DNA of 64,000 nucleotides from Zeus faber (GCA_960531495.1 OY482853.1:5279522-5343521), one strand, 5' to 3'; counted from the first letter of the stretch, positions 19,935-33,400 are shown. Translations and numbers: made by a program. Notes: generated from the sequence alone by a model not told the origin.

Positions 19935-21568
19935 GTAGGATTGTTCAGTATGCGTTGAATACCTGCAGACGACCGTCCTTTCAAACGGTTTCCAGATAAC
20001 GAACCACAACGCCGGGTCACGCCGCACCATCTTGTTCTCTTTTTCCGATTTATTTTTTATTTCTACCCCAAGGCTGTAAACTTTGACACGTGGTAACTGA
20101 GCCGATGGAACCGTTGAAGGTTTATTTGTCGCAAATATGAAGCGATGATCCAACACTGTTGGTCTCTCCAGAACATCCAGATTTAAAAAAAAATAATAAT
20201 AATGCAGCGATACCATCACAGTGAAAAGCATATTTGGAATTACTTAGTTTGTACTTAACTTTAAAAACTAAACGTTTTACCAATTGTCCTATTGACACGA
20301 GCGCCTCCTGTGTGTTTCAACAACGTCAAGTGGAAAGGGAACAGAAGTGACACTCTTCATACCAAGCTGTTTCTTTGTCCAACCGCGTGAATCGATTTAA
20401 TGCACAACCATGTTGTAGGCGCCACCAAAAGAGCTTTCTCCAACTTGTGTTTGCATGAACGACCGTCTTCACCTTGATGCTCCTTCAGGACCTTGATGGG
20501 CTCTTCAGCGGGCTGGACAACTCCACAGAGGAAGGTGCTCCGGACTGCTCGGTGGAGTTCACCTGCCCCGAGGAGCCCGGCCTGCGGGCCATCCACGCGG
20601 TGTTCCAGCCGGTGGTCTACAGCCTGGTGCTGCTGCTGGGCGTGACGGGGAACGGCCTGATGCTGACCGTGCTGCTCAGGCGCCGCCGCCTGCTCCGCAT
20701 CACCGAGATCTACCTGCTGCACCTGGCCCTGGCCGACCTCCTGCTCCTCGCCACCTTCCCCTTGGCCCTGGCGCAGCTGTCGGTCGGGTGGGTGTTTGGG
20801 GAACTGCTGTGCAAGCTGATGGGCCTGCTGAACCGCCTCAACCTGCTGTGCGGCAGCCTGCTGCTGGCCTGCATCGGGTTCGACCGCTACCTGGCCATCG
20901 TCCACGCCATCCCCAGCATGCAGAGTCGGCGCCCCAGGACGGTGCACCTTACCTGCCTGAGCCTGTGGCTGCTCTGCCTGGCCTTATCGGCACCCAACGC
21001 CCTGTTCCTCACCGTGAAAAGTCATCCCGCCGACCCGTCCAGGCTCTCTTGCTTCTTCTATCATTATGGGATACACTCCCACAACTGGCTTCTGACCAAT
21101 CGCTTACTGACGCACGTGCTGTGCTTCGTCCTCCCGCTGGTCGTCATGACCTACTGCTACTCGGCGGTGGTGGCCACTCTGTGCCGCATCCAGAGGAGCC
21201 AGCAGAAGCGGAGAGCCGTCCGCCTGGCTCTGCTGGTCACCGCCGTGTTCTGCCTCTGCTGGCTGCCGTACAACCTCGCCATGCTGGTGGACACCATAGT
21301 GACCCTGGGCCTGACCGCCCACCAAGGCTGTGCGGCCAGCACACGTCTGAAACAAGCCCTGGCGGTGACTGAGAGCCTGGGCTTCTCGCACAGCTGCCTG
21401 AACCCCTTCCTGTACGCCTTCGTGGGGGTGCACTTCCGCCAGGAGCTCCTGGAGATGTTTTCCCGCTGGGGCTGCAGGCGGTGCTGCCAGCCGCTGCTCG
21501 GAGCTGGCGGTCCCGCCCGGTCGTCCGTTTCTACCGCGGGGACAACATGCAGCAGCGTCCACATCTGA
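19902..21568 (+). CDS. cxcr5: CXCR5, CXCL13 chemokine receptor (two exons)
   Basis: A class A G-protein-coupled receptor of the plasma membrane. In mammals CXCR5 binds CXCL13 and guides B cells and follicular helper T cells. Exon 1 (19902-19934, 11 codons MEETSSTYCFE) has a good Kozak context (CACCATGG) and a GAG|GTAGGA donor. Exon 2 (20489-21568) follows CTCCTTCAG and starts DLDGLF. The splice is phase 0, giving 370 aa (human 372), with the same short first coding exon as mammalian CXCR5. Visible features are an N-glycosylation site (N22), TM1 with GN (65-66), TM2 with LALADL, conserved C119, DRYLAIVH (143-150), CWLPYN in TM6 and NPFLYAF in TM7, then a Ser/Thr/Cys-rich tail. Identity rests on DRYLAIVH, the N-terminal acidic leucine pattern and the position between ddx6 and bcl9l; a related CXC receptor is the alternative. 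Confidence 0.9.
19935..20488 (+). other. cxcr5 intron
   Basis: A 554-nt intron with GTAGGA donor and TCCTTCAG acceptor. No other structure is seen. Confidence 0.75.
20489..21568 (+). CDS. cxcr5: cxcr5 coding exon 2 (receptor body)
   Basis: Encodes residues 12-370, all seven transmembrane helices and the cytoplasmic tail, ending SSVHI and TGA. The exon is markedly GC-rich, which produces long antisense open frames that are not genes. Confidence 0.95.
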   Translation, partial: DLDGLFSGLDNSTEEGAPDCSVEFTCPEEPGLRAIHAVFQPVVYSLVLLLGVTGNGLMLTVLLRRRRLLRITEIYLLHLALADLLLLATFPLALAQLSVGWVFGELLCKLMGLLNRLNLLCGSLLLACIGFDRYLAIVHAIPSMQSRRPRTVHLTCLSLWLLCLALSAPNALFLTVKSHPADPSRLSCFFYHYGIHSHNWLLTNRLLTHVLCFVLPLVVMTYCYSAVVATLCRIQRSQQKRRAVRLALLVTAVFCLCWLPYNLAMLVDTIVTLGLTAHQGCAASTRLKQALAVTESLGFSHSCLNPFLYAFVGVHFRQELLEMFSRWGCRRCCQPLLGAGGPARSSVSTAGTTCSSVHI

Positions 21569-21604
21569 CACCACCCAATGGAACCCAACGGTTTTCACGT
21601 TCGC

Positions 21605-21610
21605 AATAAA
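21605..21610 (+). promoter_or_regulatory. cxcr5: cxcr5 poly(A) signal
   Basis: AATAAA lies 37 nt after the stop codon. A second AATAAA at 21779-21784 could serve a longer form. Confidence 0.55.
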
Positions 21611-22372
21611 TTAGCCTGAGCTCAGAGCGTGTTTAAGGTTACCTTTAATGATGCAAAATATTAAGAATGATTAAAGATGCATTGAGAATACTCGCCGCCT
21701 TCGTAATTGCACTTAAATGTTGTTTAACCAGTGAAAAAATGACTTGTTTAACCAGAATTTCTTCTTACATATTCATTAAATAAAAGTTTTAATTTAATAA
21801 TTCGACCATGTCTCCTCTCATTTTTACCAACGCACAATAATTCAGACAATAACAGAGACTAACACCATGTTATAGATAGAACAGTATTATTCTTTTGTAG
21901 ACTTCTATTAAAACACAGTTATACAGAACCATTGCAAACAATCACAAATTGCATCTTATTTACAGCAACTATATATTATATATATTTCTCTTTTCTTTGC
22001 ACAACAGTTTGGTAGTTGGAGAAAATAATCAATGATAAAACAAATAGAAATTCGAGGCACTCCTCTCCCGAGCCCATTACTTTCCCACATCAAATACACA
22101 CATTAGTGAAATATACATATATTACAGTATTTTAGAAAATGGCTTCAAATGTGTTTTATTTAACCGTGTGACGGCACTTTTCAATATTGTTTTTTGTTTT
22201 ATTTTTCCACTCATATCAGCTGTACTCCAAAACTTGAAGATCATCACTGATATATATCTATATATATTTTTACAATTCATATTTTTAAACAATTGCAGAA
22301 ATAACAAATGAAAACATGTGACATAATGAACCTATTTGGAAATAAGGTTTTTACAGTCTTCAGTAGGTCGGA
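21611..22372. other. Convergent 3' region between cxcr5 and bcl9l
   Basis: AT-rich non-coding sequence between two tail-to-tail genes. The right part is the bcl9l 3' UTR. Minus-strand AATAAA hexamers near 22199-22204 and 22155-22160 are candidate bcl9l poly(A) signals. A minus-strand TGTAAATA (21964-21957) is a possible Pumilio element if the UTR extends that far. Confidence 0.6.
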
Positions 22373-22685
22373 TCAGAACGGCATGTTGGTCATACCGCCG
22401 GGGCCGTAGCCCATGGGACTGTCCAGAGACATTCCCCGCTGTCTGAGGGACTGGGGGCCCATCACGCCAGAGTGCGGGTGAGGGGGGCCCATCATGGGAC
22501 CCTGCGGGGACATGAGGGCGCCCTGGGGACCGAAGGGGTCCCCCGAGATTGGCATACCTCGCTGCTTGGCCTGCATCATCATCAGGTTCTGCTGTGCCAT
22601 CAGATTGTGCGGGTGCTGCTGAGGGGGCACCATGCCTGGGTGTTGGTGGGAGGGGTGGTGGAGAAGGCTGTTGGCCATCATGGCG

Positions 22686-22724
<39 letters not shown>

Positions 22725-23574
22725 ATCATGCCTGTCCTTCCCATCATGTGTCCCGGGGGGCACATAGGGCCCATGCCCCCACCCCTCGACCCGCCTTGAG
22801 GCATGCTCATGCCGTGGCGTATTCCGGCGTGGCCCTGGTGAGGGGGCAGCTGGTGCTCCGCCATCATGTTCTGGAGATGGGCGATGTGGGGGTTCGATGA
22901 GGGCGCGTTGCCGTGCGGCGGGGCGGAGGAGAGCTGCTTGAGGAGCTGCTGTGGCGGGGGCTGCTGGGGGTTCTGCCCCTGGTGCGAGGCCTGCTGAGGC
23001 TCGCTCTTGGGGAAGTACTGCAGGGTGCTGCTGGGCTTGTCGGAGGGAATGATCCGCGAGAGGTCGAACTCAGGGATTCCTGTGTGGGAGGGTCGAATAA
23101 CTTCACTTAAATCAGGGCCGTCCCCCAGGGACATGGAGAAGTCTGAGGGGTGGTGGGGGCGCTGGTGAGAAAAGCCCTTGCTTAGCAAGTGCAACTGCTG
23201 CCGTGACAAAACCTCCTCGTTCGGCTGAGAGAAGGGATGTGACATCCCTCCGACAGGGGAGTGCAGGGGCCCATGGGAGTGCAGGGGCCCATGGGATTGT
23301 GGCTGCATGCGGGTGAAACCGGCCATCTGGTTTTGCGGGACCGGTGAAATATTGCAAGGATCCATGCCATCGGGCGGGCCTCCGCCCATCATGGCGGGGT
23401 TCATACCGGGCATGCCCATGGCATTAGGAGAGGGCATCATGGCGCGGGAGCCGTCGTGGGACATCTGTTGCTGACCATGGAGCACCACTCCCATGGGGCT
23501 TTGAGGGTCACCGTTGGGTCCCATGGAACTCTGGGAGACGAGCATCTGTTGGGTCTGGGGGTTAGCCATGTTTC
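22373..23574 (-). CDS. bcl9l: bcl9l coding exon 7 (terminal)
   Basis: Encodes residues 1105-1504. It begins GNMANPQTQQ after the acceptor CTCCCATCAG and ends NMPF, TGA. It contains DLSEVIRP and IPEFDLSRIIP (about 1259-1281), a 12-glutamine run (1389-1400) and the LRQRGMSLDSPMGYGP end typical of the family. Confidence 0.95.
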
Positions 23575-26500
23575 CTGATGGGAGATTGGGACAAACGAGA
23601 GGCATAAAAAAAAGTCCACGTTAAAAATAATACTGAAATTGATTGGCCGGTTTTGCTGTCAACTATCGATAGTGTTTTATTGTTAGAATATTGTGTAATG
23701 ATAACGTCTAAAATTGTAGTATTTCTAAGATTTCCAGTATTTCTCACGTCAAGTATACGTCATATACAGTATGAGGACATTTTGTATAGCAATTTAATAT
23801 ATTTTTTTACACTACCTCCAATGCTGACAGCAGATAGTACGGGGCGGTCTGGCATCATCTCATCATCAGATGTGGCAATAGTCTTTATTGCGTCATGGTA
23901 GAGCGGAGTTGAGCTGGGCAAGGCATACTTGGACATCTGACTCATAATGAGTGACAGAGGGTTCTGGGTCGCGGGGGCATCAGGGGAGGAAGCAAACCCC
24001 ATACTGGGATTCAAAGAACCTGGCTGGCTGTTTGGAGTGGAGTTCGATCTCCTGGGCGGCATTGACAGGCCTGTTAAAAAAAAATTAAATAAATAAAAAT
24101 AAATAAGCAACTGGTGAAACAGCAGCAATGCATGGCCAGTGTTTTCCCTATTATAAACACAGGGGGAAGACCTGCCCACCGATTATCAATATACAAACCA
24201 CTGATACCCCTGTCCTTAATACAATCTGACAAAAAACAATGATATCACATTCCACGAGTTGAAGGCAGGATGGAACCGCTCGCTACCACTACCAGAACAC
24301 AAATGTGTTGCACTCTGACCGTACCTGACTCTGTGGAGCTGCCTCCTCCATTTCCCAATCCCTTGCCGCCGGGCGGTACACCTGGACTTGGGAGAGCCGT
24401 TTTAGGCGACGCCCAGCCTGGAGACCCCGCATGCATGGCTGGGGACCGGAGCCGCCCGGGAGAGGCAGATGGCGAACGCAACCCAAGGGAGGCAGAGGTC
24501 ATCACCTGGGGAGACTTCATGGAAGTAGAGGACGGAGTCCCAGCACCAGAGGCCGGTGGAAGAGGAGGATGAGCCCCTGCAGAGGAGATCTGGGAAGGAG
24601 ATTTGAGTCCAGGAGCAGATGGGGAGGGTAGGAGTGGAGAAGGCTCCTGGCTGAGAGAGGGAGACTTGAGCTGATGAGGAGGCGGCATAGCAGGAGAAAC
24701 CATGGGGTTGACGTTAATGGAGAGGTCAGAGGGGCGGCGGGGACCAGGGTCTGCCCCTCTGCCTCCCCCCGCCACTGGCATGTGACTAAGCCGTGGCGTA
24801 ACACCCATCTGAGAAACACCCTGATGGTCAGGCCCAAACATCTCTGGGCCAGGTTGCTGAAGAAAGGGCCCTTCCATTTGTCCACCAGAAAAAGGGCCCT
24901 GATTGGAAAATTGGAGGCCCCCATCTGGTCCCGGGATCATACCCTTATTTCCTCCTCTTCCACTATGTGAAGCTCTTAATCGAGAAATCATTTCAGGGCT
25001 CAACATCTCCCCTAAAGAACCTCCTGAGCCTGGACCACCACAGAGCTTCTGTGCCAGCATCATCTGCTGCTGACTGTTCATTTGAGGATTCATTGAAATA
25101 CCGAGGTTGCTCCCCAAAGGAGAATCCACCAAGTCTCTCATCTGGGGAGGTTCTCCTCCGCCAGGAGAACCCATCATCTCACGTGAACCAGGAAAGTCCA
25201 TGGGTTCACCTCGGGACGGTGGAAAGCGACCCATGCCCATGCCGGGGAAACCTGGGCCCCCAGGATTGTCCGTCATCCTCGGGCCAAGGCTGCCCATTTG
25301 CTGCTGCTTGGCCAGCCGGTCCAGCTCCAGCCTGTGCAGTCCTTGCAGCTGCCTCTTCTCCATGATACGAAACATTTCCTCACGGGTAAGAAGGCGATCC
25401 GGGTCGCCCTGCAAGTGCTGAGGAGGTCCACCGGGTCCTCCAGGGTAACAGCCTTGAAAGGGCCCCGCACTGCCCATATTGTTAGGCATATCATCTAGCC
25501 AGACCATCCCTGGCCGTGGGGGCCTTTGAGGCCCCATACCCTCCATTGGTAAACTGCCCCCCGGACTTCCAGGGAAACCTCCTCCCCCGTGTGATCCTCT
25601 CTGAATCTGGCCAAGAAACCTGGGGCCCCGGGGCCCCTCTTGATGCATGTCCATGATTCGTGCATTTCCTCCCACACCTGCCCCCATCATGCCACCTGGG
25701 CCCCACTGCTGGTCTCCAGGTTTACTGTGGTAAGGTGGTGGGGGCCCCCGAACCATCACAGGGCCTCCGTGCATGACCATCTCTGCCATCATACGGAAGT
25801 GCTGCACGTGTGCATGTGGTTGCACTTCCTGTTGGCGCCTTTTCTCCTGGTAGTATTCTTCCTGAAGCCTTCTCCATGCCATCTGCTCTGGCGTTAGCCC
25901 TTGTGGTCCCAACAGTGGGCCCATGTCCAGCCCAGGGGAGGACAGGTGGTGATGGGGATGATGAACGCCCATCTGAGGGCTCTCCAAGCCGGATCCACCG
26001 AGGGAGTGTGTTTGAGAAATAATGGACTGAAGGGGTTCTTCATATTTCTTCATTCCTCCCATAGGAGCCAAGGCTGAGGGAAGCATGTTTCCACTGCTGC
26101 AGTTTCCACCGTTATTCGTACCGTTGTCGGGCTCCTCCAGACTGCCACTGCCATCAGGAATGTTGTTGTTGTTTGAGATGGAGGGGTTACTGTTTGGACT
26201 GTTGTTGGAGACGGTTGAGTCGACGGGGCCTCCGGGGGGCACGGTGCGCAGCAGGAGCCTCTCAATGTCTCTCAGCGTCTGCAAAGAGCGCTCTCGGTGT
26301 TCCCGCTGCTCTTTGGAGAGACCGTCCACGGCTCCGGGGAGGCTCCTCTGGTCGCCATCACTTCCAGTCGGAGAGACACAGCTGGGGTGTGCCAACCCAC
26401 CGGGGCCCTCGCCAGACCCAGGTCCCAGGGCAGGGCCAGTAGGCGCGACAGCGTCTCCTCCTCTGCCATTATTGCTGGGGGGTCCACCAGCTCTGATGTG

Positions 26501-26820
26501 AGGGGATTCGTTGCCAGAATGCCCTGCTGATGACTGTGTTGATGTAGGCTGCAGAGGGCATCCGACCCCAGCAGAGCCCGGCCTCGGTGTGCCACCCCGG
26601 GACTTGGGGGTTCCCATTGGCGGAGAGCTGTTGGAGCTTCTTTTCTCGGGCAGGGCCGACAGCTTCCCCGGAGGGTGGCTCTGTGTCAAATAATAGCGGG
26701 GAACATGGGTTAAAATGTATTTTTTAAATATTAATCCATTTGAAATCCAATACTAATAAATTCATCCTTTTTAAGGCAAAATGTATTTTATTGAATCTGT
26801 ATTGGTGGCTTAGATTTAGC

Positions 26821-26912
<92 letters not shown>

Positions 26913-29900
26913 TTAAATACTGAATTCAGAAATTTTAAATAATAATAATGATGATAATAATAATAATAATAATAATAACCTTTATTACACCTTTCATACA
27001 AAACATGTAACTCAAGATTTTTACATTAAAAGAAGGGCATCAGATAGTGACAATAAAAGCCAAATGCATTTACAAAGTAGAATAATAAAATAATTAAAAT
27101 AACGAAATAAATGAAGACAGTAAGAATACTAATTGAATACTAATAATTGAAGGCTTTCGGTGATCGGCGCGGGAAGGAACATATTTAACACGTCGGCTTT
27201 GTTTGTTAAGTTGCTATGCCAGAAAGGCCGCGTCTGTAAGCAGAAACACAAGCTGCCTCAGTCCGGTTGGACGACTTCCTTTCAAAATGCAGTTGAGAGA
27301 AGCGCTTATATACTGTGTTTCTGCTTGAATAAAATAAATTCAATAAATTAATTACAATTAAATTAATTGATAAATTAAAAATATATATTTTTCCTGAAAT
27401 AGCTGATGGATAATGAGACTTATCGTAGAAACTACACCCCAGTATGGAGCCATTTTTTGCATTTTACTTTTTACTATGTTATTGAAAATGGTAACACACA
27501 TCGATATCTTTTGTGGTATCACGTCAACGTTATAGATTTTTATACACGTAAATCTGTATTACTTTGCACTGTACTCGACTTGCCTGGTACATGAGTTTTT
27601 TCCCCAAAAACAACTGCTTGAGCGGAGAGAAACGGGAACCAAGTAGTCTGTCAGGACAAGAATAGCTAAACAAATTCAGCTTCACACAAGCTCGGCGCTG
27701 TGCAGCTGTGGTGAGCCCTGTGAACGACACTTTGCTTTTTGTTTTTTTCTGTGGTTCAACACAAACCTTCACGCTACGGCGACTTCTTACCTGCTCCAGT
27801 TTAGTGCGTGGGACGTTTTGCTGGTGGAACAGGAGGATGGAGTCGGTGTGTCCTTTAACGACGGCTTCTGCAGCGCTGCCGAGCAGAAGTCAACACGTTG
27901 ACATGTGCACAACACCAGGACGTCAACACCAAACACATCCAGTAAACAAACACCATTGTAGGCCGAGATGGGAAACGACGTCCTTGCTCTGTTGTCCTTC
28001 GATGACTGCAAAATTAAACTTGAGTTCCAACCAGAACCTGTCATTTTATTATTGTATTACTGATTAGTGAGGATACGCTCCATGTGACTTTTGATGTGCA
28101 GTGTCAACAAAACCGTTCAATAAAATAAAATGCCATCGCTACGCAAATGGTTGTGTGCAGCAAGGTGATGCAGCAAACGTCATCAACCTGTACTTCCATG
28201 GGGATTTACTTATACTGTTACGAGAGCGATAGCGACAGCGACCATAATGAAATATTCTAATTTGATTGTTTTAATTTGCCCGTATTTCATTTATCTGCAC
28301 TGTATTAAAAACTGGAAACAAAATGGCGGAGGTAAATACGGTGATTTATGTGATTCACATGAGTTCGGGTGGCAACTACATTCTCTCCAATTATCAAGAG
28401 CTGCCACAAGAAAAACTAAATATGTACACTTCCTACAAGCATACAGTTATTGGCAGTAATTGCCTAAATTAAATTCTTACTATGGCCTTATTAAATAGCT
28501 TCATAAAGTAACAAAATAAATTACAGAAAGAAAGCATCTTTGATGCTGACAAAAATAAAACATGAATAAATCATTTCCAGATGCGGAAATTTGGTTACCT
28601 GTTGGCGAGGCCGGTGGTGAAAACATAAACAACCTGCTGCGAAGGCTGAGGCGGCTCGGCCTTCAGCGCCGGCCCAACTCCACGACCCATCGCCGGAGCC
28701 CCGGGATCCGAGAGGGACCCCGGGCACGGGCGGCCGGCCTGGCCCTGGAGAGCAGCGACCCCGCGCTCCCCTGAGAGAGAGAGAGAGAGAGAGAGAGAGA
28801 TACTGTAACACAGGTAACACAAGTTAGGCCACATTGAGTAGCTGGGATCAATCGCTCTGGTGAGCCACTCAATCCCGCTTGGATCCTGACCACACCCTCA
28901 ATGTCTTGTTACAAACTTTGATTTCAGCCATGACACCTGAGGCTCAGACCAAGCCCCGACAACGTTTTCCCGAGATAAAAGGCGCTCAACCCCGTCTAAT
29001 GCTTTTTCTTGGCGTAGAGAAGCTAGAACAACCTTTAAGCCTAAAGTACCTGAGATAGTAAAAGAAAAAAAATATATATATATCATCGTTTATCATTGAA
29101 TTATTAACACGTTGTTTAAATTGGACGTATCGAGACCAGAGCAGGAGTCTGGCCAGGGGAGAGTCAGCGCAAAGGAGGAACACAGGTCGTCAGGTCTCAA
29201 TGTCCTGAAGGTCAAAGGTTAGTGGTGATGAAGTAGTAAAACCCATTAGAAACTGTTTAATGTCCGCAGTTAAATTCCATGCACAGTAATTCCATTGAAA
29301 CCAGGAGCTTTCCTCCCTCCACGCTCCGCACAGCCAAGTACTGTCAGAGATACTCCTCAACTTTTACACATTTTTGAAAATTTTCGACACCGTATCCCTC
29401 CCCACGTTACGGTTGCTGGACATGTTGCGTGCTTTGACTTTCACCCTCAGCTGAGTCAGCTTCTGTGGAATCAGACTCGGCTGCTCGTTTGCCTCCGCCC
29501 TTCATGCGGTCACTACCGTTGCCTCTGAGCCGCCGTCGCTGCTTCTCATCCTTCTCTAAAAAAGGTGCTGCAGTCAGTCTGTTTAACTGCTTTTCGCTTG
29601 AATGTCTCTCGTTTGTCCGTCCTTCCAGCGAGGGTTTCTGAGCGTTCTCAGTTCTTCGTTCATTCTCAAGCATTCTCAATTTCAAAGTCAAACTTACGTT
29701 CCTCATTGAGACTCCTCTAAAAGGGTTTATTCAACCCTGAACGGAATTTGCAGCAGCACACATCAACACAATAAGCAAAATAATAATAAAGCCATAAATA
29801 CCATAAAAATTGAAAAAAATGTAATATACTGTAAATATATGGAAAATATACAATAAACCTTACCGTAAACAAAAATAACATCTGCCAATATAAACTAAAC

Positions 29901-31808
29901 CTAATGATGAACAGGTATAAGACATAAATAAAACACAAATAAAAGACCAGAAAACTAAAAGGTCCAAAAACAACAGACACAGACACACTCATAAACAACA
30001 ACTTATTAAATAAACAGTCGAACAGAGAGATGAACGTACGATAAACCTGAACAAGTGACGGTGTTAAGCCTCTACACCAAAACCAAAGGTTGGCAGTAAA
30101 CACATACACCTCTGTATTTAAATTCACATAAAAAAAAACGGAGGAACTTTGGATGGTAGAATTATTTTCGCTGGAGCAAACCTGAAGACGGCCATCCCCT
30201 GTTCAACCATCTTGTTCACCTTCTCTACAGCTTAAAAAATAAAAAAATAAATAAAAATTTAAAGGACCGTCAACCTCTGCAGGACCACATTTCCCCCTTT
30301 CTTAAGCCGGATTTCCTCGTTCATTTGGGAAAGTCCATCGCCGCAGAAAACAAAAGGGCGACCGGCAAACGCAGCTCGACTCCACCGCTGCGCCGAACGG
30401 ATTGGACAGACCCCCCCAAACAATTAAACAGAGAACAGTAAGGCACTCATTCTGTCGAGAGCACGACAAGCACTCTGGTCCCTCACTCCCAACATCCACT
30501 CCACAGAGAGACAGGCAGATGGAAACGGTGAGAGAGAGACACACACGGAGATGAAAGCGAGAGAAATCAAAAAAAAAAAAAAAAAAAAAGGAAGAGAGAC
30601 ACGCGCCAAGATGGAGAGAAAGACAGAAAACAGAGACGGCGTTGGCGCCCGACTCTTGCGGCGATTGACTCTCAGTTCCCACTTGTCACCACTAGATAGA
30701 GCCAAAGGACCTGGAAGCCAAGGCAGATCCCTTCTGCAGGGAGGGAGGAGGCGGAGGAGGCGGAGGAGGGGTGGGGTGGCGGGGTGGGTCACATGATCTG
30801 ATGTTTGTGAATGATATGGAGGGCGAGTGATAACCATTTCTAGTCAGAACCAGTCCGCTCTGGATGCAAACAAAGGAAGGAGTTTAATAAGCTGTGTGGC
30901 CACTGAGGGGTTGACGGCGTGCACCGCGGTGATCGAGGACCGCGCACGGCAAAAATAGGTCCCGTGTGCGTCACGTAGGTGTGCGCATACCAGCATCATT
31001 AATCATCCGGAATTTCTGACCGTTTTTTATTTTCAAGCTCAATGAGTTCCATGTCAGGCATGAAAGGTGTGATGCAAACAAAAGGTTATCATGACTATTA
31101 TTATTATTTTCACACCGTTTTCAAATTTCAGTGTAAAATTTAATTCAGCTTCTTTGTTATTATTAGGGTCTGTATTTTGCGGTTGTGCCAGATCATTCGG
31201 AGAGGAATGCCTGTGTGTACATCCTGTTTGAATATTATTGAAGTAACATTTGCTCAGCGGGCGTGGCATGAAGCACTGCCAACAAACGTTATGGTTTCAA
31301 GTTACAAATTCAAAATTTATCCAAGAAGCTCAATTCTGTAATAACGTTTGAGCCGAGTCTAATCCGCCTGTTTTAATTCATTTCACTCAGTTTCAAAGGA
31401 AACATTTTCTAGTTTGTTTTGTTTTTCACATCGTTTTAGTATTTTTTTTAGTGCAAATTTCACGTCTCATATAATCTCGGTTGAGCAACGTGTTTATTGA
31501 AGTTTTACTTGTTGTCTCTTGTACTCACGGTGGGAAACGCTGAGCAGCTTGTCTTCATCCTCCTCCGTGTCGGGTCCCGAGCACCATTCATCGCCGCTGT
31601 ACGGCTGCTTCTTCTCCAGGACGCAGCGCCGCTTGCTGCGCATCACACCCTCTGCAGAACGAACAGAGGCACACACAGACACACACACAAACAAACAAAT
31701 AAAAAAATTAATAAATAACAGCCTCTCGGTAACTCTGGCAGTAGCTCTATAATAGTCACAATAATAAACAGAGCAACTCAGGAAGGACTGTGTGGCCCTC
31801 CAGAGATT

Positions 31809-31847
<39 letters not shown>

Positions 31848-33349
31848 ACATAAGAGTTCCATATTTCAGATCATAAATGACCAGCCACAAGGTGAATGCT
31901 GGAGTAATCTAGTTCGATATACACTCACTGGGAACTTCATTAGGAACACCTGTGCACCTGTTTATTCATGCAATTATCTAATCAGCCAATCGCGTGGCAG
32001 CAGTGCAACGCATCAAATCCTGCAGGTACGGGTCGGCAGCTTCAGTTAACGTTCACATCAACCATCAGAACGGGGAAATAAATGTCATCTCAGTGTTTTC
32101 CGACTGTGGCATGATTGTTGGTGCCAGGCGGGCTGGTTTGAGTATTTCTGTAACTGTTGATCTCCTGGGATTTTCACGTACAACAGTCTCTAGAGTTTAC
32201 TCAGAATGGTGCGATAAACAAAAAAAAATATCCAGCGAGCAACAGTTCGGTGGATGGAAACACCTTGTTGATGAGAGAGGTCAACGGAGAACGGCCAGAC
32301 TGGTTGGAGCTGACAGAACGGCTACGGTCACTCAGATAACCACTCTGTACAACGCGGTGGAGCAGAAAAACATCTCAGACAACACGTGGAACCTTGAGGC
32401 GGATGAGCTACAACAGCAGGAGGCCACGTCGGGTTCCACTTCTGTCAGCCAACAACAGAAAGCTGAGGCTGCAGTGGGCGGCACAGGCTGACTGGACCAG
32501 ACTGGAAGAACGTAGCCTGCTCTGATGAATCTCCATCCACGCTGAGGCACACAGATGGTGCAGAAGGGTCCGAATTTGGCACCAACAGCATGAATCCATG
32601 GAGCCAGCCTTAAGTCAACAGTCCAGGCTGCTGGCGGTGGTGGTGCCATGGGGTGGGGAATTTCTTTCTTGGTACACTTTGGGCCCCTTAATACCAATCC
32701 ATCATCACTTGAATGCCACAGGGTATTTGAGTATTGTTGCTTCCCTTCATGACCACAGTTGAGCATCTTCTAACGGCTGCTTCCAGCGGGATGATGCACC
32801 GTGTCACAAAGCAAACGTCGTCTCAAACCGGTTTCACCAACATGAGCATGAGTTCAACGTTGTTCAGTTTCCTTCCCGGTCACCGGATCAGAACCCAACA
32901 CAACACCTTCAGGATGTGATAGAACGGGAGATTCTCAGCATCAACGTGCAGCTGAGGAACCTGCAGGAACTGCGAGAAGCGATCATGTCAACATGGAGCA
33001 GAATCTCAAAGGAACGTTTCCAACATCTTGTGGAATCCAAGCCAAGAAGAAGTGAAGCTCTTTTGAGAGCAGAGGGAGGCCCCGCCCAGTATTAGCAAAG
33101 TGTTCCTAATAAAGTGCTCACTGAGGGTATATTTGATCTTTTGTCCAATTAGTGGGAAGCGTGTATTTCAAAATCTACACACAGATACAGATCATTAAAA
33201 TGAGGAAAAAAGTATTTGATATGAATATCACATAAAAAGTCATTTTAACCAAATAGTCCTCAGTAGAAGTTGTCTTATGTCAACAGGGGGGGCGGCCGTC
33301 TCGTCCAATCAGACGCCTTGATTGGATCACGTCCCCACTGGTCCCCTCC

Positions 33350-33400
<51 letters not shown>

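Noticed and set aside
20357..20947. Antisense open frame of 196 codons opposite cxcr5
   Set aside because: Mirror of a GC-rich receptor exon, with no domain and no start context.
21104..21598. Antisense frames opposite the cxcr5 C-terminus
   Set aside because: Shadow of the GC-rich coding exon.
25640..26501. Plus-strand frames opposite bcl9l exon 5
   Set aside because: Overlap a well-supported 2.36-kb bcl9l coding exon and have no family features.
29407..29706. Minus-strand frame (KRAAESDSTEADSAEGESQ) within bcl9l intron 2
   Set aside because: Charged composition looks protein-like, but there is no BCL9L counterpart, and the flanking exons already join in phase without it.
30302..30837. 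Minus-strand frames in bcl9l intron 2
   Set aside because: Low-complexity T/C-rich sequence around a homopolymer, with no recognised domain.
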